This document shows, in pieces, positions 1-7,871 of a stretch of DNA of 33,287 bases (position 1 is its first letter; each line of letters begins with the position of its first letter). The stretch is from Novosphingobium rosa NBRC 15208 (GTDB lineage Bacteria; Pseudomonadota; Alphaproteobacteria; Sphingomonadales; Sphingomonadaceae). The notes below the pieces were generated by a model, which was given only the letters and a program-made list of their open reading frames with translations, had not been told where the DNA came from and searched no databases. The stretch is from positions 1 through 33,287 of the forward strand of contig NZ_BCZE01000079.1 in NCBI RefSeq assembly GCF_001598555.1, written 5' to 3'. The position numbers were made by a program, and so were the translations under genes.

Positions 1-21
1 GCATCTTCCGACTTCCAGACG

Positions 22-459
22 TCAATCCAACACCACCGGCCGCCCGCACTCCGCCAGCGAAATCGACAAAGCCTGCGCTGTCGTCACCAGCCCGCAAGGC
101 ACATCCTGCCCGGTCAGATGCGTCAGATGGCTCGCCGCCACATCCGGGCGCGAGGCCGCATGCGCGATGGCGGCCATCATCGACCCTTCCTGCAACGTCA
201 TGCGCGGCAGACAGCAGGGGGCGATGCGGATATCGCCGGTGGCGGCGGAGGAGGTCTCCATCAGGAAGGCGCGCAGCAGCACCAGCGGCTTGCGGAAGTG
301 GATGCCGAAGGCCTGCACCATCAGCATGGCCGCTGAGGCATCGTAGAGCCCGTGGACGGCCATGCGCCGCGCCGCGATCAGCAGCATGCGCGTGGTCTGG
401 TCGCTGGGGGCGGGATGGGGCAGGATGTGAGTCATGCTGTTGGGTTCGTTGATGTCCAT
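22..459 (-). CDS. Small conserved protein, probably DUF6628 family
   Basis: A 145-residue soluble protein of unknown function. Its core (RRMAVHGLYDASAA, then FRKPLVLLRAF, then IAPCCLPRMT) resembles from memory the DUF6628 family of sphingomonads: an N-terminal Arg-rich helix, a central KPLVLLRA segment and a Cys-Cys/Pro-Arg-Met motif. The CC pair near residue 79 is the most distinctive element. I chose the ATG at 459 (MDINEP) because the frame upstream of it is not family-like and a GGAG lies about 10 nt before it; an ATG at 435 is the alternative. It is divergent from apaG. No partner or pathway can be inferred. The family name rests on recall of the motif, so confidence in it is moderate; that the frame is coding is likelier. 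Confidence 0.7.
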   Translation of the reverse strand: MDINEPNSMTHILPHPAPSDQTTRMLLIAARRMAVHGLYDASAAMLMVQAFGIHFRKPLVLLRAFLMETSSAATGDIRIAPCCLPRMTLQEGSMMAAIAHAASRPDVAASHLTHLTGQDVPCGLVTTAQALSISLAECGRPVVLD

Positions 460-661
460 GGCTGCTTGGCTCCACTGGCGAATGGCCGTCAGGAGACTCA
501 AGTTAAAGCTATTAAGAATGAATCGCAATAACTCTTTCGCATCGACCCCCAACCTTTGGGCGCCTTGAGGCACTCGGCTCGTCGCAAGCCATGGTGAACC
601 GGTGGACAAGATCCGCGCCAAGGCAGTTGTTTGCGAGGTAAAGTCAGGCTAACAAACCAGT

Positions 662-1063
662 ATGAAAGAACTATTCCAGCATGCAGCGACCACCGATGGG
701 GTCACCGTGCGAGTCGCGGTGAATTTCCTTCCGGAACAGTCGCGTATTGAGGCTGGGAAGTGGTTCTGGGTCTATCATATCCGTATCGAGAACGACTCGG
801 ATTCCACGCTGCAACTGCTCACGCGGCACTGGCGCATCACCGACGGGCGCGGAGCTGTCAGCTTTGTCGATGGAGAGGGCGTGGTGGGGGAAACCCCGGT
901 GCTCTCGCCGGGGCAGAGTCATGATTATGTCTCGGGCTGCCCACTGGCCACGCCCAATGGCAGCATGGAAGGCCATTACACCTTTCGCCGTCAGGAAGAT
1001 GAGGAAGAGCTGCGCGTGGCCATCCCGCACTTCCCCCTCGCGGCTCCGGCTACTGCGGGGTAA
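662..1063 (+). CDS. apaG: ApaG family protein
   Basis: A 133-residue single-domain ApaG/DUF525 protein with an immunoglobulin-like beta-sandwich fold. The diagnostic stretches are all present: LLTRHWRITDGRG (about residues 53-65), the Gly-rich GEGVVGE (about 71-77), LSPGQSHDYVSGCPLATPNG (about 82-101) and a C-terminal IPHFPL. The length is normal for the family (about 125-135). ApaG is associated in enterobacteria with cobalt/magnesium resistance and Ap4A metabolism, but its biochemical role is not settled. No convincing Shine-Dalgarno precedes the ATG. A weak promoter-like pair (TTGTTT at 627, TAACAA at 650, 17 bp apart) ends 6 bp before the ATG, so a leaderless mRNA is possible but unproven. 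A lysR-type gene follows 47 bp downstream on the same strand. Confidence 0.93.
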   Translation: MKELFQHAATTDGVTVRVAVNFLPEQSRIEAGKWFWVYHIRIENDSDSTLQLLTRHWRITDGRGAVSFVDGEGVVGETPVLSPGQSHDYVSGCPLATPNGSMEGHYTFRRQEDEEELRVAIPHFPLAAPATAG

Positions 1064-1110
1064 AGCCACAGTTGCTTGACGCGCGTGGCCTGCCGGTTCA
1101 ACCACAGGCC

Positions 1111-1899
1111 ATGAAGCGGACCCACTTGCCCCTCAATGCCCTGCGCGTGTTCGATGCGGCCGCGCGCCATCTTTCCTTCACCCGCGCGGCGGACGAGCTG
1201 GCGGTGACCCCGGCGGCGGTCGGCCAGCAGATTCGCGCGCTGGAGGATCTGCTGGGGGTGGTGCTGTTCCGCCGCACGGCGAAGGGCCTGGAGCTGACCG
1301 ATGAGGCGCAGGCCGGCCTTGAGCCGCTGCGCGCCGGTTTCCTGCAGTTCGAGGATGCGGTGCAGGCGATGCAGGCGGGGCAGTCGGCCCATGTCTACAC
1401 GATTGCCGCGCCGCGCGATTTCTTCGCCGCCTGGCTGGCGCCGCGTCTGGCCGCCTTCCGCGCCGCCAATCCCGAGGTGCGGGTGATGCTGGTCGATGGC
1501 GATTCGACCGATTTTACCGAGGCCAATCTCGATCTGGCGGTCCGCCTGGCCGAGGGGCCCGGCGATCTGGAAGGCGCCCTGCTGGGTGAGGCCAAGGTGG
1601 TTACGGTCGGGCAAGGTGAGTGGATCGCCTGGCCCGGCGACCCCAATCCCGGAGGCGAGCCGGGCGTTGAGCCGCTGCTGCATGTCGGCGATGCGGGGCA
1701 GGCTCTGGCGGCGGCGGCGGCGGGCATGGGCCGGGCGCGCGTGCCGCAGATTCTGGCGCAGGGCTGGCAGGATCTGGGCCGCATCGCCGCGCTGGGCGAT
1801 GTCGAGGCTTCACGCCGTGCCTATTGGCTGGTCGCGCCTCTGCCGCAATGGCGACAGAAGAAGGTCAAGGCGCTGGTGGCGCATCTGACCGGGGCCTGA
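1111..1899 (+). CDS. LysR-type transcriptional regulator, GcvA-like, short effector domain
   Basis: A DNA-binding regulator of 262 residues. Residues about 5-65 form the LysR winged helix-turn-helix: LPLNALRVFDAAARHLSFT, then AADELAVTPAAVGQQIRALE, then VLFRRTAKGLELT. This is the GcvA/AmpR-like subgroup (LNALRVFDAAARH). The C-terminal effector-binding part is recognisable (APRLAAFRAANPEVRVML, DLAVRLAEG) but compressed: the usual LysR length is about 295-300, and the stretch after LLGEAKVV that normally carries the second subdomain is short. It may therefore have lost or altered ligand binding. The ATG at 1111 starts at the usual MKRTHLPLNALR; a TTG at 1072 gives only a non-conserved extension. 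It could be cotranscribed with apaG. Its target is not evident. The next gene converges on it with a 3-bp gap. Confidence 0.9.
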   Translation: MKRTHLPLNALRVFDAAARHLSFTRAADELAVTPAAVGQQIRALEDLLGVVLFRRTAKGLELTDEAQAGLEPLRAGFLQFEDAVQAMQAGQSAHVYTIAAPRDFFAAWLAPRLAAFRAANPEVRVMLVDGDSTDFTEANLDLAVRLAEGPGDLEGALLGEAKVVTVGQGEWIAWPGDPNPGGEPGVEPLLHVGDAGQALAAAAAGMGRARVPQILAQGWQDLGRIAALGDVEASRRAYWLVAPLPQWRQKKVKALVAHLTGA

Positions 1900-1902
1900 G
1901 CT

Positions 1903-2850
1903 TCAGCCCGGCACCCTATCCATCATCCGCGCATCGGGCGTTCTGGCCTGCATCATGCCGTTCAATTGCGTGCGCAGACGGCGGTTTTCGGCGCGCAATT
2001 GAGTCAGTTCGGCCTGCTCGCGCATGGTGGCGGGGGAGGGCGTGCGGGGCCGCGTCTTCTTGACCATAAAGCCCGACGCCAGCATCTGCCCCGCGCTGCG
2101 CAGCCAGTGCCCCATCGCGCCCCACAGCCCTTCGGAGGGCTTGGCGGGCGCCAGATGGCGTGGCAGCGGGCAGCTGGCGTCGGGGCTTTGCGGGATGCGC
2201 TGCGGCGCGGCCAGAGGTTCGGCCAAAGGCTCGGTCTGTCTGGGCAGCGGCAGGGCGGGGGCGGCGGTGTCGTCAGGGCTGGTATGGAGATAGGCTTCGG
2301 CGGGCGCTGGCGTTGCCTGTTCGGGCATGACAGCTGGCGAAGCCGGCAGCCCCTCCACCGTTTCCGCTGAGGCGAAAGCATCGCTGCCTTGCGGGCAGGC
2401 GGCGGTGATTCCCGCAACCTCGTCACGAGCCCTTTCGAGCAGCGGCGGGCCGTTCCTGCTCATCCTGAAGCTGATCGAGAGATGGGCCATGCCCGGCGCG
2501 GACATCGGGCGCACGATGGCGCTGGTGATCTTCGGCGCTTTCACGGGTTCGGGGGCGGGGCTGTCCTGATGGCGCGCGGCGACGGGTTTGGCCTTGATCC
2601 GCGATGGTTGCGCCTGCCGCATCTCCGGCGCCAGCCAATGTCCGCGCAGCGAGAGGGACGGCACATCGGGCGCGGCGGGTCTGCTTGCCAGCGGCGCGCG
2701 GGCGCCGAATTGCGCGGGGGTGGGGGCGGCATGCCCATGGCTGCTGCGGGCCAGCGCCGGCGTCGTGGCGTCCTTGGCGCCGCGTTTGCGCCCGGATCGG
2801 TGTTTGCGTGCGGCGTGGCGGTTCTTGGTACCCTGACTGCGGCTGGACAT
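1903..2850 (-). CDS. Hypothetical Pro/Ala-rich protein with C-terminal coiled coil
   Basis: A 315-residue protein I do not recognise. The N-terminus is strongly basic (MSSRSQGTKNRHAARKHRSG). A long low-complexity Ala/Pro/Ser-rich middle (about residues 25-240) looks disordered. A short Trp-containing amphipathic segment (GLWGAMGHWLRSAGQML, about 240-257) follows, then a C-terminal helix with Leu/Asn heptads (AELTQLRAENRRLRTQLNG, about 280-298) that should form a coiled coil. There is no signal peptide or membrane helix. The ATG at 2850 is preceded by GGAG at 9 nt; ATG 2859 and TTG 2865 lie upstream but overlap that Shine-Dalgarno. Third codon positions are GC-rich, as expected for a real gene here. 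A long plus-strand frame opposes it, so coding status is probable, not certain. The shape suggests a scaffold or nucleic-acid/polymer-associated protein; that is inference. Confidence 0.6.
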   Translation of the reverse strand: MSSRSQGTKNRHAARKHRSGRKRGAKDATTPALARSSHGHAAPTPAQFGARAPLASRPAAPDVPSLSLRGHWLAPEMRQAQPSRIKAKPVAARHQDSPAPEPVKAPKITSAIVRPMSAPGMAHLSISFRMSRNGPPLLERARDEVAGITAACPQGSDAFASAETVEGLPASPAVMPEQATPAPAEAYLHTSPDDTAAPALPLPRQTEPLAEPLAAPQRIPQSPDASCPLPRHLAPAKPSEGLWGAMGHWLRSAGQMLASGFMVKKTRPRTPSPATMREQAELTQLRAENRRLRTQLNGMMQARTPDARMMDRVPG

Positions 2851-3207
2851 CGGGTTCATCTCCAAGACGGAACCTGTCTGCTGGAATCGCGTGATACGGT
2901 TTCAAACAATCGTGCCGCCGGCGTGTCGGCCACCAAAGCGGGGCCATCGAAATTGTCCGGCGATAAATATCGTTTGCAAAAGAGCGCTGTGAGACCCGCA
3001 AGACCGGCCCTCATGCCGGTCGACGGATCATGGATGCGATGCGTCTGCCAGCAAAAATGGCACAGGCGACCCGGCCTTGCGAAGCAGCATCGATTCGGGA
3101 TCGGAGAGAGTTGCGGAGGATTGCGCCCAGCCGCGGGCCTCGGGAAAGCGGTATTTGCACCATTGTGGTGAAAATACCCGCTTTCATCGTTCAATCCCGC
3201 CTTTGGC
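2851..3207. other. Intergenic region between the efflux operon and the Pro-rich protein gene
   Basis: No convincing gene. It holds three DNA elements. A possible minus-strand promoter for the gene at 2850 has TTGCAA at 2974-2979 and GACAAT on the minus strand at 2952-2957, 16 bp apart. A dyad CGATA-AA-TATCG lies between the two boxes. A perfect 7-bp stem GACCGGC/GCCGGTC sits at 3002-3021. A long hairpin at 3144-3185 is listed separately. Short frames here have no family resemblance and no supported start. The promoter call is weak (4/6 matches in the -10 box). Confidence 0.45.
3144..3185 (-). terminator. Long stem-loop after the efflux operon, probable terminator
   Basis: A 42-bp near-perfect dyad. 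The outer arms GAAAGCGG-TATTT and AAATACCCGCTTTC pair with a single bulged base, and an inner stem CACCA-TTG-TGGTG closes on a 3-nt loop. It begins 22 bp beyond the stop of the outer-membrane factor gene, so it is placed to end the minus-strand efflux transcript. There is no U-tract after the stem, so it may act as a 3'-end stabiliser or, less likely, as an operator. Confidence 0.55.
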
Positions 3208-4623
3208 TTACCAGTGCCCGCCCACGGCCTGGATCAAGGCGATGGCCGTGGTCTGGCGGTTCACGGTGTTCTGGATCTGGTTGACCCGCGCGCTGTAGGC
3301 GGTGGCCTGCGCGCTGGTCACGGTGGTGTAATCCACCGTTCCGGCCAGATATTCGTTGCGGGTGATCGCCTCGGCCTTGCCCGCGGCCTGAGCGGCGGCC
3401 TCATACTGGCCCTGCTGCTCGGCATAGGAATTCTTGGCGGCCAGATCGTTCTCCACCCCCTGGAAGGCGGTCAGCACGGCCTGGCGATAGGTGGCGACGG
3501 TCTCGTCATAGGCGGCCCGCGCGCCCTTCACCTTGGCCGCCCGCGCGCCGAAATCCAGCAGCGTCAGCGCCGCCGAAGCACCCGTGGACCACAGCGAGGA
3601 AGCCGCGGTGAACAGGCTGGAGAGTTGCGTGCCGCTGGTCTGCGCCTGGCCCGTCAGGGTGATGGTGGGGAAGAAGGCGGCCTTCTGGATGCCGATGTTG
3701 GCGTTGGCCGCCGCCACCGCGCGCTCGGCCGAGGCGATGGTGGGCAGGCGCTGCAGAATATCGCCGGGCAGGGCCGAGGGCACCTCGGGCACGGTCGGCG
3801 CCCAGGGCGCGGGGGCGATTTTGAAGCTGGAGGGATTCTCGCCCACCAGCACCGCGATGGCGTTCTCATAGGTGGCGCGCTGCCGGTCCAGATCGCGGCG
3901 GTTGGCCTGCGCATTGCTCAGCGTGGTCTGCGCCGTATAGACATCGGCATTGCTGACCGTGCCGGAGGTGTACTTGTTCTTCGTGATCGTCAGCGCGCGC
4001 TCATAGCCCTTGATCGTGTCATCCAGCAGCGCGATCTGGGCATCGAGTCCGCGCAGGCTCATGTAATCCGTGGCCAGATCGCCCTGCGCGGAGAGGGTGG
4101 CATTGGCCAGATTGGCCTCGCTGGCCTGCGCCTGCGCCTTGGCCTGCTTGAGCGTGTTGCCCAGCTGGCCCCACAGATCGGGCGTCCATGTGCCCGAGAC
4201 GGCGGCGCTGTAGCTGGAGGACACACGCACGGCGGTGGTGGCGCCGCTGGTCACATTGCCGCCCGTGCCGCCCGCGAAGGAACCGCTGCGCGTGGTGCTG
4301 GCGCTGCTGCTGATGCTGGGGAACAGCGAGGCGCGATCCTGCTGCACCAGCGCGCGGGCCTGTTCCCACGCCGCGCGGTAATAGACGACATTCTGGTTGG
4401 TGATCGCCACCTTTTCCACCAGCGCGTCGAGCTGGGGATCGTGGAACAGCTTCCACCACTGGCCCTTGGCCACATCGTCGGCGGGCACGGCCACCTGCCA
4501 GCCCGGCTCGACCTTGAAGCTCTGCGCCTGCGGGGTGGTGGGCACATGATAGGTCGGCGCCATCGAGCAGCCGGTCACGCTCAAAAGGCTGATGGAGGCG
4601 AGGATGAGAGACGCATGCTTCAT
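3208..4623 (-). CDS. Outer-membrane efflux lipoprotein (NodT/OprM family)
   Basis: The 471-residue outer-membrane channel of the tripartite pump encoded upstream; it forms the trimeric exit duct that docks with the membrane fusion protein. The N-terminus is a lipoprotein signal, MKHASLILASISLLSVTGC, with a lipobox SVTGC and lipidated Cys19. Two repeated outer-membrane-factor modules follow. The first contains KGQWWKLFHDPQLDALVEKV and the long helical LDAQIALLDDTIKGYERALTI-type segment. The second contains PSALPGDILQRLPTIASAER, the signature RRPD/QRLP-like motif of NodT proteins, and ends VNRQTTAIALIQAVGGHW. The length is normal. The ATG at 4623 is chosen because it starts the signal peptide; upstream in-frame codons overlap the pump gene. 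It is last in the mdtA-B-C order, 13 bp after the pump stop, hence cotranscribed. Substrates cannot be told from sequence. Confidence 0.93.
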   Translation of the reverse strand: MKHASLILASISLLSVTGCSMAPTYHVPTTPQAQSFKVEPGWQVAVPADDVAKGQWWKLFHDPQLDALVEKVAITNQNVVYYRAAWEQARALVQQDRASLFPSISSSASTTRSGSFAGGTGGNVTSGATTAVRVSSSYSAAVSGTWTPDLWGQLGNTLKQAKAQAQASEANLANATLSAQGDLATDYMSLRGLDAQIALLDDTIKGYERALTITKNKYTSGTVSNADVYTAQTTLSNAQANRRDLDRQRATYENAIAVLVGENPSSFKIAPAPWAPTVPEVPSALPGDILQRLPTIASAERAVAAANANIGIQKAAFFPTITLTGQAQTSGTQLSSLFTAASSLWSTGASAALTLLDFGARAAKVKGARAAYDETVATYRQAVLTAFQGVENDLAAKNSYAEQQGQYEAAAQAAGKAEAITRNEYLAGTVDYTTVTSAQATAYSARVNQIQNTVNRQTTAIALIQAVGGHW

Positions 4624-4636
4624 GGCATCAGGGCTT

Positions 4637-5968
4637 TCAGGCAGGATCGGCAAGTGGCGTGGTATCATGGGGCGCACTGTTGTCGCCATGGCGTGACAGC
4701 AGCGCCTCGTAAGGGCTGCGGCGGCGCCAGCGATTGAGCGCGAGATAGACGACCGGCGTGGTGAACAGGGTGAGCATCTGGCTGGCGATCAGTCCGCCCA
4801 CGATGGCGATGCCCAGCGGGCGGCGCAGCTCCGCGCCGTCGCCAAAGCCGATGGCCAGCGGCACGGCGCCCAGCGCCGCGGCCAGCGTGGTCATCATGAT
4901 CGGGCGGAAACGCAGGATGCAGGCCTCGCGGATGGCTTCGAGCGGGGTGAGCCCGCGCGAACGCTCGGCATCCAGCGCGAAGTCGATGATCAGGATCGCG
5001 TTCTTCTTCACGATGCCGATCAGCAGGATCACGCCGATCAGCGCGATCAGGTCGAACTGCTGCCCCGCCACGATCAGCGAGATCACCGCGCCCACCCCCG
5101 CCGAGGGCAGGGTGGAAAGCACTGTCAGCGGATGGATTGCGCTTTCATAGAGGATGCCCAGCACGACATAGATCGTGAAGATCGCGGCCACGATCAGCAG
5201 CGGCGTGGAGGCGGTGGACTGCTGGAAGATCTTGGCGGTGCCGCCGAAATCGCCATGCACGGTGGCGGGCAGATGCAGCCCCGCCTGCACATCGGAAATG
5301 GTCTGCGCGGCCTGGCCCAGGCTGATGCCGGGCGGCAGGTTGAAGCTGATGGTGGCCGAAGGCTCGCCATCGGTATGGCTGACCGAGGCATTGGTGCTGG
5401 TCGAGCTGATGCGCGCCACGGCGGACAGCGGCAGCATGGTGCTGGCCTTGGTGCTGATCGCCGAACCCACCGCCGCATTGGCCCCCAGCGAGGTGTTGGT
5501 GCTGACGACATTGGTGGAAAGGCTGGTGCCGCCCGGCAGGTAGATGTATTTCAGCGCCTCGGGATTGCCGTTGAAATTGGGGCTGGCCTCCATCACCACG
5601 TGATACTGGTTGAGCCCCTGATAGATCGAGGCGACCTGCCGCTGGCCGAAGGCATCGTAGAGCACGTTGTCGACAGTGTTCATCGGCACGCCCAGACGCG
5701 CGGCGGCCATGCGGTCCACGGTGACATAGGCGCTGGCGCCGCCATCCTGCTGGTCGATGTCGACATCGGTCAGCGTGGCGGTTTGCTTTTTCAGCGCATT
5801 GACCAGCTTGTCGCCGGCATCGGCCAGCAGCTGGGCGCTGTCGGCATGCAGCACATATTGGTAGGTGCCGGTGGTCTGCCGTCCGCCCGCGCCCAGATCC
5901 TGCACCGGGTTGAGGAACAGGCTGACGCCGCGCACGCGCTGCAGCTTGGGACGGATGCGCTGGATCAC
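4637..5968 (-). pseudogene. mdtC: C-terminal part of frameshifted MdtC-like RND pump
   Basis: This is the second half of the inner-membrane RND transporter whose first half is at 5970-7871. It carries the second periplasmic porter subdomains (FLNPVQDLGAGGRQ, VDIDQQDGGASAYVTVDR, FGQRQVASIYQGLNQYHVVME) and transmembrane helices 8-12. These include YVVLGILYESAIHPLTVLSTLPSAG, the RND motif LLIGIVKKNAILIIDFAL and LRFRPIMMTTLAAALGAVPL. The nominal GTG at 5968 is a Val inside a conserved stretch (DEVIQRIRPK), not a credible start, and has no ribosome binding site of its own. Removing one base from the eight-base G tract at 5978-5985 joins the halves into a 1077-residue protein, right for MdtC-type pumps (about 1025-1080). 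The sequence is otherwise undamaged. It is therefore either a sequencing error, a very recent mutation or a switchable tract. Confidence 0.85.
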
Positions 5969-5969
5969 C

Positions 5970-7871
5970 TCATCGGCGGGGGGGGCGCTCGCCGCGCGGT
6001 TTCAGCGTGGCGAAAAGGAAGCCGCCGCCCGCGCGGCTGCCGCCGCTGAAGGCCACCACCGTCTCGACCGCCGGATCGCTGCGCACGATATGCTCGATCT
6101 GGGTCAGCTTCTGCTTCATGGCGGTGAAGCTGATCGACTGGTCGGCGCGCAGGCCGCCGTTGAGCGCGCCGGTGTCCTGATTGGGGAAGAAGCCCTTGGG
6201 CGCCACACCGATCAGGAAGCCGTTCAAAATCACCGCGCCCAGCAGGCTGAGCAGCACCGGGCCGCGATGATGCAGCGCCCAGTCCAGCCCCCTGGCATAG
6301 CGCGCCTGCAGCCAGTCGAAGAAGCGGCGGGTGGCGCGGAAGAGGGCGTTGTCCTCGGGATTGCCGTCCTCGGGATGGTGCGCGGCCAGCAGGCGCGAGG
6401 CGAGCATCGGCGTCACCGTCAGCGAGGCGACAAGGCTGATCGCCACCGCCGCCGTCATGGTGAGGGCGAATTCGCGGAACAGGCGGCCCACCAGACCCTG
6501 CATGAAGATCAGCGGCACGAAGACCGCCACCAGGCTGACCGAGATCGACAGCACGGTGAAGCCCACCTCGCGTGCGCCTTTGAGCGCCGCCTCGAAGGGC
6601 CTCATGCCGTCTTCCACATGGCGGGCGATGTTTTCCACCACCACGATGGCGTCGTCGACCACGAAGCCGGTCGCCACCGTCAGCGCCATGAGCGACAGGT
6701 TGTCGAGCAGGAAGCCGGAGAGATACATCACCCCCAGCGTGCCCAGCAGCGAGACGATCACCGCGCTGGCCGGGATCACCGTGGCACGCCAGCTCTGCAG
6801 GAACAGGCTGACCACGATGATCACCAGCAGGGTGGAGATCAGCAGGGTGATTTCCACCTCATGCAGCGAGGCGCGGATGGTGGTGGTGCGGTCCATCGCC
6901 AGCGACAGCTTGATGTCACTGGGCAGCTGCTCTTGCAGCGGCCCGATCTGGGCCTTGAGCGCATCGACGGTTTCCACGATGTTGGCGCCCGGCTGGCGGG
7001 TGACGATGATCGAGACCGACTTCTGCCCGTTGAACAGCCCCATGGTGCGGGTGTCTTCGGGCCCGTCCTGCACGCTGGCGACGTCTGACAGGCGGATCGG
7101 CGCGCCATTGTGCCAGCCCACGATCATCGGCGCGAAATCCACGGCCTTCACGGCGGCGTGGCCGGCGTAGATCTGCCAGCTCTTGCCGCCATCCTTGATG
7201 TCCAGCCCCTCGATCACGCCGCGCGGGCGGTTGGCGCTGGAGGCCTGCAGCGCGGTGCGCACATCCTCAAGGCTGATGCCCGCCTGCGTGAGCAGCGTGG
7301 GGTCGACCTCGATGCGCACGGCGGGCAGGGCGCCGCCGCCCAGCTCGACATTGCCCACGCCCTGCACCTGAAGCAGCTTCTGCTGCACGATGTTGGAGAC
7401 CGCATCATAGATCTCATGCGGGGCGCGGGTCTTGCTGGTCAGCGCCATGATCATGATCGGCGCGTCGGCGGGGTTGGCCTTGCGATAGGTGGGGTTGGTT
7501 TTCAGCGTGGTGGGCAGATCGGCGCGGCTGGCGTTGATCGCCGCCTGCACGTCACGCGCGGCGCCGTCGATATCGCGGTTCATGTCGAACTGCAGCACCA
7601 CCTGCGCCGAGCCCATCGACGAGCGCGAGGTCATTTCGGTGACCCCGGCGATAGTACCCAGATGGCGCTCCAGCGGGCTGGCGACGGTGCTGGCCATGGT
7701 GGCGGGGCTGGCGCCGGGCAGGCTGGCCTGCACCATCACGGTGGGAATATCCACCTGCGGCAGCGGCGCCACCGGCAGATGGAAGAAGGCCGCAATGCCC
7801 GCCAGCGCCACGCCGATGGTGAGCAGCAGCGTGCCGACCGGACGGCGGATAAAGGGGCTGGAGATCGTCAT
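5970..7871 (-). CDS. mdtC: N-terminal part of frameshifted MdtC-like RND pump
   Basis: The first 633 codons of the second proton-driven RND subunit (HAE1/MdtC type) in the inner membrane. TM1 starts SPFIRRPVGTLLLTIGVALAG. The porter domain follows with PQVDIPTVMVQASLPGASP and QAAINASRADLP. TM helices 2-6 carry the proton-relay aspartates in TGFVVDDAIVVVENIARH (about residues 400-417) and the motif GRLFREFALTMTAAVAIS. The frame ends abruptly after LKPRGERPPRR, inside the second periplasmic loop at the G8 tract. Its ATG overlaps the stop of the partner pump as TGATG, implying translational coupling. As read, this product would lack TM7-12 and be inactive. In MdtABC, MdtB and MdtC work as a heterotrimer, so loss of this subunit would cripple or change the pump. 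Confidence 0.88.
   Translation of the reverse strand: MTISSPFIRRPVGTLLLTIGVALAGIAAFFHLPVAPLPQVDIPTVMVQASLPGASPATMASTVASPLERHLGTIAGVTEMTSRSSMGSAQVVLQFDMNRDIDGAARDVQAAINASRADLPTTLKTNPTYRKANPADAPIMIMALTSKTRAPHEIYDAVSNIVQQKLLQVQGVGNVELGGGALPAVRIEVDPTLLTQAGISLEDVRTALQASSANRPRGVIEGLDIKDGGKSWQIYAGHAAVKAVDFAPMIVGWHNGAPIRLSDVASVQDGPEDTRTMGLFNGQKSVSIIVTRQPGANIVETVDALKAQIGPLQEQLPSDIKLSLAMDRTTTIRASLHEVEITLLISTLLVIIVVSLFLQSWRATVIPASAVIVSLLGTLGVMYLSGFLLDNLSLMALTVATGFVVDDAIVVVENIARHVEDGMRPFEAALKGAREVGFTVLSISVSLVAVFVPLIFMQGLVGRLFREFALTMTAAVAISLVASLTVTPMLASRLLAAHHPEDGNPEDNALFRATRRFFDWLQARYARGLDWALHHRGPVLLSLLGAVILNGFLIGVAPKGFFPNQDTGALNGGLRADQSISFTAMKQKLTQIEHIVRSDPAVETVVAFSGGSRAGGGFLFATLKPRGERPPRR
5978..5985. 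other. G8/C8 homopolymer at the frameshift in the RND pump gene
   Basis: Eight consecutive G on the plus strand (C on the coding strand). With eight bases, the coding strand reads ...GAG CGC CCC CCC CGC CGA TGA and stops. With seven it reads ...GAG CGC CCC CCC GCC GAT GAG GTG, giving E-R-P-P-A-D-E-V and continuing the conserved protein. The single-base length difference fully explains the broken frame, and no other lesion is needed. Tracts of this length slip in replication and are also error-prone in some sequencing chemistries. Confidence 0.9.

Noticed and set aside
2389..3171. Plus-strand frame of 260 codons opposing the Pro-rich protein gene
   Set aside because: It has no recognisable domain or good start and runs through the intergenic hairpins; the minus frame has a well-spaced Shine-Dalgarno and an organised layout.
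3214..4737. Plus-strand open frame of 507 codons opposite the outer-membrane factor
   Set aside because: Shadow frame of a well supported lipoprotein gene; low-complexity Gly/Arg/His content.
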